From Mesorhizobium sp. (GTDB lineage: Bacteria > Pseudomonadota > Alphaproteobacteria > Rhizobiales > Rhizobiaceae), in NCBI GenBank assembly GCA_004963905.1, contig SUGL01000021.1, forward strand, positions 1 through 64,000: a stretch of DNA of 64,000 bases, written 5' to 3'. How positions within the stretch are numbered: the stretch's first letter is position 1; each line of letters begins with the position of its first letter. Shown one piece after another: positions 17,893-28,000 of the stretch. The notes below the pieces were generated by a model. It had not been told where the DNA came from, did not search any database, and saw only the letters and a program-made list of their open reading frames with translations. The position numbers and the translations under genes are program-made.

Positions 17893-17949
17893 CGCGCCAT
17901 GATTGTATCTATTTCCATAGAACAACCTTTCAGCCAAATCAGCAAGCCC

Positions 17950-20073
17950 TCACTGATCGGCCAGCAACCGGTCCATCAGCCTGTCCGCCGCCTGCGGTAT
18001 CACCGTCCCCGGCGGAAAAATCTCCGCCGCTCCAGCCTTCAGCACCGCGTCATAGTCCTGCGGCGGGATGACGCCGCCGGCGACGATCAGCATGTCGCCA
18101 TGGCCGAGCTTCCTCAGCGCGTCCTTGAGCTCCGGGATCAGCGTCAGATGTCCGGCCGCGAGCGAGGAGGCGCCGATGATGTCGACGTTATGCTGCACCG
18201 CCAGCTTTGCGATCTCGTCCGGCGTCTGGAACATCGGCCCGACGGTGACGTCGAAGCCGAGATCGGCAAAGGCGCTGGCTATCACCTTCTGGCCGCGATC
18301 GTGGCCGTCCTGGCCCATCTTGGCGACCAGGATGCGCGGCTTGGCGCCGGTCTTCTTCTCGAAAGCCTCGATCTTTTCCTTGAGCCGGTCGACCGCCGGA
18401 TTGTCGCCGAGCGCCTCGCGATAGACGCCGGAGATGGTCTGCACGCTGGCCGCATGGCGGCCGAACACCTTCTCCAGCGCCAGCGAGATCTCGCCGACGG
18501 TGGCGTTGGCGCGCGCCGCGCGGATCGCGAATTCGAGCAGGTTCTCGCCACTCTCGGCGGCGCGGGTCAGCGCTGCCAGCGCGTTTTCCAGTGCCGCGAC
18601 GTCGCGCGTGCCTTTCAGCCGCTGCAGCTTCGCCAATTGCCGGGCCTTCACCTCGGCATTGTCGATCTTCAGCACATCGACCTCAATATCGGCTTCCGGC
18701 CGATGCGCGTTGACACCGACCAGCACCTGCTCGCCGGAATCGATGCGCGCCTGGGTGCGCGCCGCCGCTTCCTCGATGCGCAGCTTCGGGATGCCTTTCT
18801 CGATCGCCGCCGCCATGCCGCCGAGGTTCTCGACCTCCTCGATATGGGCGAGGGCGCGGGCCGCCAGATCATGCGTCAGCCGCTCGACATAGGCCGAGCC
18901 GCCCCACGGGTCGATCATGCGCGTGGTGCCGGATTCCTTTTGCAGGATGAGCTGCGTGTTGCGGGCGATCCGCGCCGAATGGTCGGTGGGCAGCGCCATC
19001 GCCTCGTCGAAGGAATTGGTGTGCAGCGACTGCGTGTGCCCCTGCGTCGCCGCCATCGCCTCGATCATCGTGCGGGTGATGTTGTTGTAGGGGTCCTGCG
19101 CCGTCAGCGACCAGCCTGAGGTCTGGCAATGGGTGCGCAGCGACAGCGAGCGCTCGTCCTTCGGCGAAAAGTTCTTCTTCATCAGGCTCGACCAGAGCAG
19201 CCGCGCGGCGCGCAGCTTGGCGACCTCCATGAAGAAGTTCATGCCGATCGCCCAGAAGAAGGAGAGGCGCGGCGCGAAGCGGTCGATGTCGAGCCCGGCG
19301 GCGACGCCGGCGCGGGCATATTCGATGCCGTCCGCAATCGTGTAGGCGAGCTCGAGATCGGCGGTCGCTCCCGCTTCCTGCATGTGGTAGCCGGAGATCG
19401 AGATCGAGTTGAACTTCGGCATGTTGTGCGAGGTGTAGGCGAAGATGTCCGACACGATCCGCATCGATGGCTTCGGCGGATAGATGTAGGTGTTGCGGAC
19501 CATGAACTCCTTCAGAATGTCGTTCTGAATGGTCCCGGCGAGATCCTTTTGCGCGACGCCCTGTTCCTCGGCCGCAACTATGTAGAGCGCCATGATCGGC
19601 AGCACGGCGCCGTTCATCGTCATCGACACCGTCATCTCGCCCAGCGGAATGCCGTCGAACAGTTGCCGCATGTCGAGGATGGAATCGATTGCCACGCCCG
19701 CCATGCCGACATCGCCGGCGACGCGCGGATGGTCGCTGTCATAGCCGCGGTGGGTGGCGAGGTCGAAGGCGACCGAAAGCCCCTTCTGGCCGGCGGCAAG
19801 ATTGCGCCGGTAGAAGGCGTTGGATTCCTCGGCCGTCGAGAAGCCGGCATATTGCCGGATCGTCCAGGGCTGCTGGACATACATGGTCGGGTAGGGGCCG
19901 CGCACGAAGGGCGGCAGGCCGGGATAGGTGTCGAGGTTGGCGAGGCCCTGAAGGTCGCCCTGCGTATAGAGATGCTTGACCGCGATGCCTTCCGGCGTCA
20001 TCCGCTGGCCTTTGAGCTCGACCGGCGCGCGGCGCGGCGCCGACCAGGCGACCTCGCTGAAATCCGGGATCAT
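17950..20073 (-). CDS. scpA: Methylmalonyl-CoA mutase, large (catalytic) subunit
   Basis: Adenosylcobalamin-dependent interconversion of (R)-methylmalonyl-CoA and succinyl-CoA, used for propionyl-CoA. It has 707 aa from ATG 20073. The catalytic TIM barrel occupies the first two thirds ([60 protein letters not shown]). The C-terminal cobalamin domain has the base-off motif [18 protein letters not shown] with its histidine ligand, then GPMFQTPDE and GASSLAAGH. The start overlaps the small-subunit stop as ATGA, so the two are translationally coupled. The frame extends upstream to 20124, but that part lies inside mutA. Confidence 0.96.
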   Translation of the reverse strand: MIPDFSEVAWSAPRRAPVELKGQRMTPEGIAVKHLYTQGDLQGLANLDTYPGLPPFVRGPYPTMYVQQPWTIRQYAGFSTAEESNAFYRRNLAAGQKGLSVAFDLATHRGYDSDHPRVAGDVGMAGVAIDSILDMRQLFDGIPLGEMTVSMTMNGAVLPIMALYIVAAEEQGVAQKDLAGTIQNDILKEFMVRNTYIYPPKPSMRIVSDIFAYTSHNMPKFNSISISGYHMQEAGATADLELAYTIADGIEYARAGVAAGLDIDRFAPRLSFFWAIGMNFFMEVAKLRAARLLWSSLMKKNFSPKDERSLSLRTHCQTSGWSLTAQDPYNNITRTMIEAMAATQGHTQSLHTNSFDEAMALPTDHSARIARNTQLILQKESGTTRMIDPWGGSAYVERLTHDLAARALAHIEEVENLGGMAAAIEKGIPKLRIEEAAARTQARIDSGEQVLVGVNAHRPEADIEVDVLKIDNAEVKARQLAKLQRLKGTRDVAALENALAALTRAAESGENLLEFAIRAARANATVGEISLALEKVFGRHAASVQTISGVYREALGDNPAVDRLKEKIEAFEKKTGAKPRILVAKMGQDGHDRGQKVIASAFADLGFDVTVGPMFQTPDEIAKLAVQHNVDIIGASSLAAGHLTLIPELKDALRKLGHGDMLIVAGGVIPPQDYDAVLKAGAAEIFPPGTVIPQAADRLMDRLLADQ

Positions 20074-21512
20074 GATCCGGCTCCGATCGATTGATCGATG
20101 CGCACCGGAAACAGCGGCTCGCACACGGCGACCCCCTCCGTCAACGCCGGGCGGCGTTCGGCCGGTAACGTCTCGACCGGACGCTCGCTGCCGACGCGGA
20201 ACAAGGTGGTGCCGATGATGCCGCGTTCACCGGCTCGATAGGCGGCATTGCGCTTCGCGGCGGCCGTCTGCACGCGGTTCTGGATATAGCCCTGCTGCAG
20301 GCTGTTGAGCACGCCGCCCTCAGCCTCGATGCGCTGGAATTCCTGCCAGGCCGCCGCGCAAAGCTCGTCGGTCAGCGCCTCGACAGCGCCGGAGCCGCTG
20401 GCCGGATCGGCGACATGATGGAGATGGCTTTCATGCGCCATGATCAGCTGCGCATTGCGGGCGACCCGCCGCGCGAATCCGGCCGGCAGCCCATGCGCGA
20501 TGGTGTGCGGCAGGATGGAGATGGAATCGGCGCCGCCGGTCGCCGCGGCGAAGGCGGCAATCGCGCTGCGCAGGATGTTGGTTTCGGGATCCGCCATCAC
20601 CATCATGCGGTAGGAGGTCTCGGCGTGGACGTTTGCCGTCGACGCGGGGATCGAGCAGGCCTCCTGGATGCGCGCCCAGAGCTTGCGCAACGCCCGAATT
20701 TTGGCCATCGACAGGAACTGATCCTGGTCGACGCTGAGGGCAAAGCCGATATAGGGCGCGGCATAGACCAGCGGCTGGCGCGCCTTCTCGAACATCCTGA
20801 GATAGGACACGGCGGAAGCCATCATCGTGCCGAGTTCCTGCGCCTCGGTGGCGCCGGCATTGTGGAAGACCCGGCCGTCGGCTTCCAGCAGCGCGCCCGG
20901 AACACCCATCGAGAAGAAATGCGCCAGCGACTGCGGCATCGATTCCTGCAGCGCCTCGATCGAGGTGCGCAGCCGCCCGGTGCCGGCGAAGATCGCCGCC
21001 GGGTCGATGCCGAAGGAAAGGTTGAGCTTTGTCGGATCGGATCGGCGCCGGGTCAGGAAGGCGAGCAGCCAATCGGCCACCGCGCGGCTCCACGGATGCG
21101 CGTCGATGCGCACCTGCATGCGGTTGAGCGGCACGCCGTCGAGCACCTTTTCCAGCGCTTCCGCGGTTCTGGGCAGGCCGTAGCCGAAGGCATTCGGCGC
21201 GCCCTCGAAAACCAGCGAAAGGCCGGTGGCACCCTGCGCGATGTCCTCCAGCGCCTGGGCGCTGGCGCGGACGATGTCCGGATCGTCGACGCGCTGGCTG
21301 ACGATCCAGGGCAACGTCGGGTTGATGCGCACCAGCGGCTCGGCGCTGGCCGAGCGTTCGCTGAGCGGCTCGATGCGGATGCCGTCATCGGTATGCGAAA
21401 CGAGCTTCTCCTCGAAGGAACTGCCGGCAAGCGCCTTTTCCGCCAGCGCCAGCCAGCGCTTGGCGTCCGGGTTCGGAAGGTCGACATCCCTGGTCAAGGC
21501 GCCGGCGCCCAT
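20070..21512 (-). CDS. mutA: Methylmalonyl-CoA mutase, small subunit
   Basis: The non-catalytic partner subunit (480 aa), related to the large-subunit barrel but without a functional cobalamin-binding motif. [16 protein letters not shown] opens the protein. [20 protein letters not shown] and [20 protein letters not shown] are characteristic stretches. I place the start at 21512, preceded by GAGGAG at a proper distance. The longer frame to 21608 would take its first 20 residues from a palindromic repeat element. It is first in a two-gene operon with scpA. Confidence 0.93.
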   Translation of the reverse strand: MGAGALTRDVDLPNPDAKRWLALAEKALAGSSFEEKLVSHTDDGIRIEPLSERSASAEPLVRINPTLPWIVSQRVDDPDIVRASAQALEDIAQGATGLSLVFEGAPNAFGYGLPRTAEALEKVLDGVPLNRMQVRIDAHPWSRAVADWLLAFLTRRRSDPTKLNLSFGIDPAAIFAGTGRLRTSIEALQESMPQSLAHFFSMGVPGALLEADGRVFHNAGATEAQELGTMMASAVSYLRMFEKARQPLVYAAPYIGFALSVDQDQFLSMAKIRALRKLWARIQEACSIPASTANVHAETSYRMMVMADPETNILRSAIAAFAAATGGADSISILPHTIAHGLPAGFARRVARNAQLIMAHESHLHHVADPASGSGAVEALTDELCAAAWQEFQRIEAEGGVLNSLQQGYIQNRVQTAAAKRNAAYRAGERGIIGTTLFRVGSERPVETLPAERRPALTEGVAVCEPLFPVRIDQSIGAGS

Positions 21513-21548
21513 CGCACTCCTCGTCTCTTGCCGCATCAGCCACCAGTC

Positions 21549-21719
21549 TAAAGCATGTCTCCCGAAAGTGGGAACCGGTTTCGGGATAAAAGACATGCGT
21601 AAAATCAAAAACCTAAAGCATGTCTCCCGAAAGTGGGAACCGGGTTCGGGATAAAAGACATGCGTAAAATCAAAAACCTAAAGCGCAAGAGCGAATCTGA
21701 AAGATCGCGACGCGCTTTA
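21549..21719. repeat. Tandem palindromic intergenic repeat (family A), two copies
   Basis: Two head-to-tail copies of a roughly 65-base unit begin at 21549 and 21614. Each has the hairpin arms GCATGTCT and AGACATGC around CCCGAAAGTGGGAACCGG, followed by an A-rich spacer AAAATCAAAAACCTAAAG. A further hairpin AAAGCGC ... GCGCTTT (21680-21719) ends the element. Related copies lie at 54504-54610 and 63188-63315 in this window. It fills the divergent gap between mutA and the DUF853 ATPase gene. Confidence 0.85.
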
Positions 21720-21969
21720 AGGTCCTCGGCCGGATATCACAATGCGACATCCGTCGCGGTTGGCCCCGGCAGCCGCTAACCGATTGCCAAACATGCTCAA
21801 AATCCGCAAGCTTCAAAAGATCGAATTCCGCCGACGGCGCCGTTTCAATGATTGGCCCGTTTCCATGATTGGCCCGTTTCCATGATTGGCATTGTCGCGC
21901 GGCCACAGCGTTACTATACCTCCCATGAGGCTGGGCGTTTTTGACGGAACAGATTGCGGAGACCGACAT

Positions 21970-23493
21970 ATGGCTGACGACACCAGCATCTTCATCGGCG
22001 CCAGCCGCAAGCCCGACGATTCCTACCAGCGCGCCGAGGAGCTCTTGCTGCGCTACGGCAACCGCCACGGGCTGATCACCGGCGCCACCGGCACCGGCAA
22101 GACGGTCAGCCTGCAGGTCCTGGCCGAGGGTTTTTCCAACGCCGGCGTGCCGGTCTTTTGCGCCGACATCAAGGGCGATCTGTCCGGCATCGCCATGATG
22201 GGCGAGGCCAAGGATTTCCTGGTCAAGCGTGCTGAGCAAGTGAAGCTCGATCCCTACCAGTTCCAGGAATTCCCGGTCATCTTCTGGGACCTGTTCGGCG
22301 AGCAGGGCCATCCGATCCGCGCCACTATCTCGGAAATGGGGCCGCTGCTCATGTCGCGGCTGATGAACCTCACGGAAGCGCAGGAAGGCGTCATGAACAT
22401 CGCCTTCCGCATCGCCGACGAGGAAGGGTTGCTGCTGCTCGACCTCAAGGACCTGCAGTCCCTGCTCGCCAATATCGCCGAGCGCGCCGACGAGCTCAGC
22501 GCCCGCTACGGCAATGTCACGAAACCGTCCGTCGGCGCCATCCAGCGCACGCTTCTGGTCCTGGAAAGCCAGGGCGCCGCGAACTTCTTCGGCGAGCCGG
22601 CGCTGCGCATCGCCGATCTCATGCGCACGACCCGCGACGGCCGCGGCGCGGTCAGCGTTCTGGCCGCCGACAAGCTGATGATGAACCCCAGGCTCTATGC
22701 TACCTTCCTGCTCTGGCTGATGTCGGAACTGTTCGAGGAACTGCCGGAAGTCGGCGATCTCGAGCGGCCGAAGCTGGTCTTCTTCTTCGACGAGGCGCAT
22801 CTGTTGTTCGAGGACGCGCCGAAGGTGCTGATCGACCGCGTCGAACAGGTGGTGCGGCTGATCCGCTCCAAGGGCGTCGGCGTCTATTTCGTCACCCAGA
22901 ACCCGCTCGACATCCCCGAAAAAGTTCTGGCCCAGCTCGGCAACCGCGTCCAGCACGCGCTGCGCGCCTATACGCCGCGCGAGCAGCAGGCGGTGCGCAC
23001 TGCGGCCGAAACCTTCCGGCCCAACCCCGATTTCGACTGCGCCACCGCCATCACCCAGCTCGCCACCGGCGAGGCGCTGGTCTCGATGCTGGAGGACAAG
23101 GGCGTCCCTGCCATGGTCCAGCGCACGCTGATCCGGCCGCCGTCCTCTCGGCTCGGACCGATCACGCCCGACGAGCGCCGCAAGATCATCGCCGAGAGCC
23201 CGGTCGCCGGCCAGTACGACCAGGTGGTCGATCGCGAATCGGCCTTCGAGATCCTGCAGAAGAAGACCAAGGAGGCGCAGGACGCCGAGGCCCAGGCGCA
23301 GCAGCAGAACAGCGGCGGCTCGCGCTGGACCATTCCAGGCTTCGACGACGTCCTTGGAACGAGCGGACGGCGGTCTTCCAACCGCCAGACCGTGGCCGAA
23401 GCCGCGATCAAGTCGGTGGTGCGCTCGGTCGGCTCCTCCGTCGGCCGCGCGATCGTGCGCGGCATCCTGGGCAGCCTGGCGCGCGGGCGGTGA
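21970..23493 (+). CDS. DUF853/HerA-like P-loop ATPase (YjgR family)
   Basis: A 507-aa ATPase of the DUF853 family, related to HerA/FtsK-type DNA-pumping ATPases. The Walker A motif is in GLITGATGTGKTVSLQVLAEG and Walker B in KLVFFFDEAHLLFEDAPK. The sensor region YFVTQNPLDIPEKVLAQLGN and an arginine-rich motif HALRAYTPREQQAV follow. The C-terminus is lower complexity (TKEAQDAEAQAQQQNSGG) and ends in a basic tail. I use ATG 21970, preceded by GCGGAGACC; upstream ATGs at 21886 and 21925 are possible. The cellular role of YjgR-type proteins is not established. It is transcribed alone. Confidence 0.88.
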   Translation: MADDTSIFIGASRKPDDSYQRAEELLLRYGNRHGLITGATGTGKTVSLQVLAEGFSNAGVPVFCADIKGDLSGIAMMGEAKDFLVKRAEQVKLDPYQFQEFPVIFWDLFGEQGHPIRATISEMGPLLMSRLMNLTEAQEGVMNIAFRIADEEGLLLLDLKDLQSLLANIAERADELSARYGNVTKPSVGAIQRTLLVLESQGAANFFGEPALRIADLMRTTRDGRGAVSVLAADKLMMNPRLYATFLLWLMSELFEELPEVGDLERPKLVFFFDEAHLLFEDAPKVLIDRVEQVVRLIRSKGVGVYFVTQNPLDIPEKVLAQLGNRVQHALRAYTPREQQAVRTAAETFRPNPDFDCATAITQLATGEALVSMLEDKGVPAMVQRTLIRPPSSRLGPITPDERRKIIAESPVAGQYDQVVDRESAFEILQKKTKEAQDAEAQAQQQNSGGSRWTIPGFDDVLGTSGRRSSNRQTVAEAAIKSVVRSVGSSVGRAIVRGILGSLARGR

Positions 23494-23502
23494 GAAGAAC
23501 GA

Positions 23503-23736
23503 TTATACCGGAGGGCTGAACCGCAGGGCAGCCTCCGGCTCCCAAGCTGCTCGGCCGACTTCGATGTTCATTTCGGCGATGAGCCGCTCGCGCCCTGCGA
23601 GCGAGTTCAGCGCCGTGTCGCCAGTTCCCCGCGCGACGAGGTTGAGCAGCGCTCGCAAAAGACGGCGTGGGATCAGCTCGCCGCGCTGCGTGAATCTGTA
23701 TGGAACTGCATCGCGTCGGAGGTTGGCCTTGTTACC
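23503..23736 (-). pseudogene. Possible minus-strand gene remnant
   Basis: A 78-codon open stretch without a convincing start runs on the minus strand. It contains NLRRDAVPYRFTQRGEL, IPRRLLRALLNLVARGTGD and IEVGRAAWEPEAALRFSPP and ends at a TAA. Its composition looks protein-like, unlike typical shadow frames, but upstream it is closed by a stop. I do not recognise the family. It fills most of the 339-base gap between the ATPase and AraC genes, so a decayed gene is the simplest reading. Confidence 0.28.
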
Positions 23737-23832
23737 TCACGACGATCAAATCTTACTCCACGACATGCAGGCCACATCAGCAGCATTGTAGGTTTTCGCG
23801 AGGGAAGTTTTTTCCGGCGGAACCGCAATTTC

Positions 23833-24423
23833 GTGAAATACCGAAGGCTCCAAATCATGGCTCTTGGCATACCTGCCGTCGGGGCGAGGACGATGGTGCC
23901 ACCATCCATGTGTGATCACGAAATTGTCTTGCCCAGGGAACCGAATGTACCCTTTCAGGTTGAGCCGGTACTACCGGAGGCTGAACATCGGGAAGCCGAG
24001 CTGCGGCGCGCCGATGATCCGCCGGCTCGGTTTTTGGAAATCACCGCTGAAAGACGCCCACTGATGAAAGCCAAGGGCGGGCTGTCGGCCCATCGCGCCC
24101 GTCAGGTGCAGGAATTTCTGAACCAGAATTTCTCGCGCAAGCTATCGCTGGCGGAGCTGGCGGCGATCTGCGGCCTCTCCCCCTACCATTTCGTCCGCGC
24201 TTTTTCCAAGACGTTCGGGGTGTCGCCGCACCGGTACATCCTTGGTCTTCGCCTGGACTTCGCCGAAAAGCTGCTTGCCGACAGGCGCATGTCGATCACC
24301 GACATCGCCGATCTGAGCGGCTTCTCGAGCCAGAGCCACTTCACCACCGCGATGAAGAAATATCGCAACACAACCCCGCAGCAGGTGCGGGCACGGCAGG
24401 GTCGATCGCAGGCTGGTGAGTAA
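23833..24423 (+). CDS. AraC-family regulator with short N-terminal region
   Basis: A 196-aa protein whose C-terminal 110 residues form a clear AraC double helix-turn-helix: SRKLSLAELAAICGLSPYHF with VRAFSKTFGVSPHRYI, then MSITDIADLSGFSSQSHF and TTAMKKYRNTTPQQVRA. The N-terminal part (about 85 aa) is far shorter than the usual effector domain and not recognisable. The start (GTG 23833, or ATG 23857) is uncertain. Since the upstream stretch looks decayed, the gene may be an N-terminally truncated survivor. The stop is followed by the AT-rich leader of the adhesin operon. Confidence 0.7.
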   Translation: MKYRRLQIMALGIPAVGARTMVPPSMCDHEIVLPREPNVPFQVEPVLPEAEHREAELRRADDPPARFLEITAERRPLMKAKGGLSAHRARQVQEFLNQNFSRKLSLAELAAICGLSPYHFVRAFSKTFGVSPHRYILGLRLDFAEKLLADRRMSITDIADLSGFSSQSHFTTAMKKYRNTTPQQVRARQGRSQAGE

Positions 24424-24615
24424 GGTGGTGCTAATTTACTGGTTTATTTATGGGTCGGCTTATAAAAGATATAACTAAAGTAATTTTGCGTTAACCTCCC
24501 GAATATCTGCTGTATATTTTCAAATAAACAGCAATTTGTTGAAATACGAGATTCCGAAAGCATGTCTTTCTCGGGTAAATCCGGCTATTCCGGATTCTGA
24601 GGCGGCTGAGAGCAC
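24424..24615 (+). promoter_or_regulatory. AT-rich promoter/leader of the adhesin operon
   Basis: This 192-base stretch is much more AT-rich than its surroundings, especially 24424-24545. It contains GTAA-TTTTGCG-TTAACC (24480-24496), one mismatch from the CtrA pattern TTAA-N7-TTAA. It also has a hairpin AATCCGG-CTATT-CCGGATT at 24578-24596 just before the ribosome-binding site of the next gene. AT-rich leaders are also typical MucR/Ros targets. No binding site is proven. Confidence 0.45.
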
Positions 24616-25068
24616 ATGAGCGACGACACGGCGATTCGCCGGAGCCTTTCCGAAGAGATCGGCTACTGGCTGGAGTCGGCCTCGAGGACGCTCGAGAAGC
24701 GCTACGGCAATGACGTGCCCCTGGCTAAGCAGGACATGCTGCTTGCTCACTATCTCTACGGTCTCACCGCCGTGGTTCACGCGGGCGATGCGCCTGCTGC
24801 CCATCTGGCGGCAGTGCGATCCTATCTCGGCCGGCTGATCCCGGACGAGCGGGTCGCAAGAGCGCTCCAAACCGTGCCGGAAGAGGGGGACTCCTGGCTT
24901 GAAGATACGCTCGATCGCGTCGAGGCGATCGGCGAAAAGCAGGGCCATGCGCTGCTCGCGCGCGGCATCGACGTCGTCATTCCATTTTCGAGCAGACACG
25001 CATCAGTGGCAGGGTCGGCGGAACCTGTCGTCGAGCGCGACCCACCACAGGAGGCACTCTCGCAATGA
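24616..25068 (+). CDS. Small protein coupled to the trimeric adhesin
   Basis: A 150-aa hydrophilic protein without a signal peptide or membrane segment, so probably cytoplasmic. I do not recognise a family. It is largely helical and acidic (LSEEIGYWLESASRTLEKRY, EDTLDRVEAIGEKQGHALLA). Its stop overlaps the adhesin start as ATGA (25065-25068), so translation of the adhesin is coupled to it. Possible jobs are an accessory or chaperone for export, or a coupling leader that sets adhesin level. Both are inference from the overlap. Confidence 0.75.
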   Translation: MSDDTAIRRSLSEEIGYWLESASRTLEKRYGNDVPLAKQDMLLAHYLYGLTAVVHAGDAPAAHLAAVRSYLGRLIPDERVARALQTVPEEGDSWLEDTLDRVEAIGEKQGHALLARGIDVVIPFSSRHASVAGSAEPVVERDPPQEALSQ

Positions 25069-28000
25069 ATCTCGGGCAAGCACGAATCATCCGGCATGGA
25101 TCGGCCGGCTTCGCTGGAAACTGGATCTCGGGCGCGGCCGACAGCCGCTCGCTCCGTCGCCGCCTGATGGCAGTGCTGCGCAACGCGCATCGCGTGCTCG
25201 GCATGCGACGCAAAGGCTTAGGGCTCGGGGCGCTGGGCAGCGGCCGGATGCTGGCGGTGGCACTGGGTGCGATCGCATTCGGTGGCTTCGCCACACCGGC
25301 TTTGGCGCAGTATGCCGCCGGCGGCGGAACCGCGTCAGGCGGCAACTCTGTCGCCATCGGTAACGGTACCCAAGCGAATGGCGCGGAGAGCGTGGCGTTG
25401 GGCACCTCTAACAGTGCAACGGGCAATGCTTCGATCGCCATCGGCTATTCGATGGGTGTCAATGGCCTCAACGCCATAGGCATAGGTGTCTTCGCGAACG
25501 CGACCGGCGTCAATGCTCTTGCCATAGGCGGGAACGCCCGCGCACTCGTGGCCGGCGCATCAGCCTTTGGCGTCAACTCCACTGCTAACGGGTCGAACGC
25601 GACTGCCATCGGCTCCACGGCCACGGCCACCGCCTCCGACGCCACGGCCGTCGGCGTATCGAGCCAAGCGACAAATAGTGCTGCCACCGCCCTCGGAAAC
25701 AGCGCCCGGGCCACGGGAGACAGTGCGCTCGCGCTCGGCACGCAGGCTGCCGCGATCGGCAGCAGCACGGTTGCGGTCGGACAGGGCGCCGGCGCCGGTT
25801 CGACCGTCGGTAGTTCCAGTTCGGTTGCGATGGGCGTCGCGGCCGGCACACTCGTGAGCGGCGCACAGAACACCGCCATCGGCGGCGGCATTCCCAGCGT
25901 CATGAGAGGCGCCGGCTCCGGCGTCACGGGCGCACGCAACCTCGCATTCGGAACTGGCGACGGTACTGTCGCTTACGACGCCACTCTAAAGGCCTCCGCG
26001 GGTAGCCTCGTCACGGGCAACGACAATATCGCGCTTGGAACCAACGCCGGCATTGGCGTCAGCGCCAATGATACGACGTCGATCGGCCACAATGCCATGG
26101 CGACAGGGATCAATGCGGCGGCGATCGGAACTGGGGCCACTGCGAGCGGGCTGAACTCGATCTATCTCGGCTCACGTACCGTCGCAGGAACAGGTGTCAC
26201 GGCTCAGAGTGCCATAGGCATCGGCACTGATGTGACAGCGTCCCAGACCGACGCTGTTGCGGTGGGGCGCGCAAGCAAGGCGACGGCAGCCAGTACCATC
26301 GCTCTCGGCATATCAGCCGCCGCTTCGGGGACCAATTCGCTCGCCATCGGTCCTACTACCGTTGCATCGGCCAACTTCGCTCTGGCCCTGGGCAACCAGG
26401 CTGTGTCGAGCGGAGTAGGCTCGGTGGCAGCGGGCTCGGGCGCCCAAGCCACGGGCGTGTCCGCCACCGCGCTCGGCAACAACGCCGCGGCGGCCGGCGC
26501 GAACGCGAGCGCGCTGGGGTTGGGTGCCACTGCAAGCGCCGACAATTCCACCGCCGTCGGACGCGAAGCCCGCGCCACCGGACTCAACAGTACCGCGCTC
26601 GGCCGCGGTGCCCAAAGCACCGCCCAGAACTCCATCTCTCTTGGCGCAGGCACGAGGGCGACCGGGATAGGCGCCGTCTATGTCGGCTCGAGCACTTTTG
26701 CAACGAGCGCCAGTGGAGCCAACGCCATCGGCATCGGTACGGACGTGACGGCATCTGCGGACGACGCCCTTGCGATGGGACGCGAGAGCCAGGCGACGGC
26801 AACCAACGCCGTCGCGGTCGGTCTGCAGTCCGCTGCGCTCTCCGCCGACTCCATCGCCGTCGGCACTGGCGCGACCGCCGATGGCGGCAAGGCCGTTGCC
26901 ATCGGCGCCGGTAACGCAGCCTATGGCGACGGTGCGGTCGCCATCGGCGATCCGAGCTATGCCAGCGGCACCGGCGCCTTCACCGGCGGCGCCAACAACA
27001 TTGCCAATAGCGACGGCACGGCCAGCGCCACCGCCGCCAATATGGCCGCCGGCGCCGTCGCCATCGGCAACAGCAACAAGGCGATCGGCCAGGGCTCCGT
27101 GGCGCTGGGCAATGGCTCGACAGCGGGTGCCGCCGGCTTCGTCGGCAATGTCGCGCTGGGCAATGGCGCGCTTGCCACGGCGAGCTCCGGCGATGTCGCT
27201 CTGGGCTCCGGCTCGGTGACCGCCGTAGCGGTCGGCACGCCCAGCGCGGTGATCAACGGCACCACTTACGCCTTCCAGGGCACCGCTCCGACCTCGACGG
27301 TCAGCATCGGCGCGCCCGGCGCGGAACGCACGCTCACCAATCTTGCGGCGGGGCGTATCAGCGGATCCTCGACCGACGCGGTCAACGGCTCGCAGCTCTT
27401 CGCGACCAATCAGGCCGTCGACAGCCTCGCCAGCACCGTCACCAACATCAACACCGGCGGCGGCATCAAGTATTTCCATGCCAATTCGACGCTCGCCGAT
27501 TCTCAGGCGCTGGGAGCGGATTCGGTGGCGATCGGCCCGAATGCCGTGGCGAACAATGCCGGCGACGTGGCGATCGGCCTGAACGCCGTGTCCGGCACCA
27601 CGACCGCGGTCGGCGGCACGACGATCGGCGGCGTGAGCTACACCTTCGCCGGAACCACGCCGGCCGGCGCCTTCTCGGTCGGCGCGGTCGGCGCGGAGCG
27701 CCAGATCCAGAACGTCGCGGCCGGGCAATTGAGCGGCTCCTCGACCGATGCCGTCAACGGCTCGCAGCTCTTCGCCACCAACCAGCAGGTGACGCAGAAC
27801 ACGACCGACATCGCCACCAACACCGCCGACATCACCAATCTAGGCAACGTGATTAACAACTTCGCCGGCGACACCTCGACCGCCTACACCGACGCCAATG
27901 GCGACGGCATCCGCTATGTGCGCACCAACGACACGACGCTCCCTGTTACCGACGCCTTCGCGCAAGGGGTGGGCTCTTCCGCCCTCGGCTACCAGGCGAC

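Noticed and set aside
17659..17937. Complete toxin-antitoxin module
   Set aside because: Only the AbrB-type half exists; the downstream region is a repeat with no toxin frame.
21670..22956. 428-codon minus-strand frame opposite the DUF853 gene
   Set aside because: The plus strand has Walker A and B motifs; the minus frame runs into the intergenic repeat and has no family signature.
26313..27728. 471-codon minus-strand frame inside the adhesin
   Set aside because: Caused by the periodic GC-rich head repeats; it contains only the complement of the repeat units.
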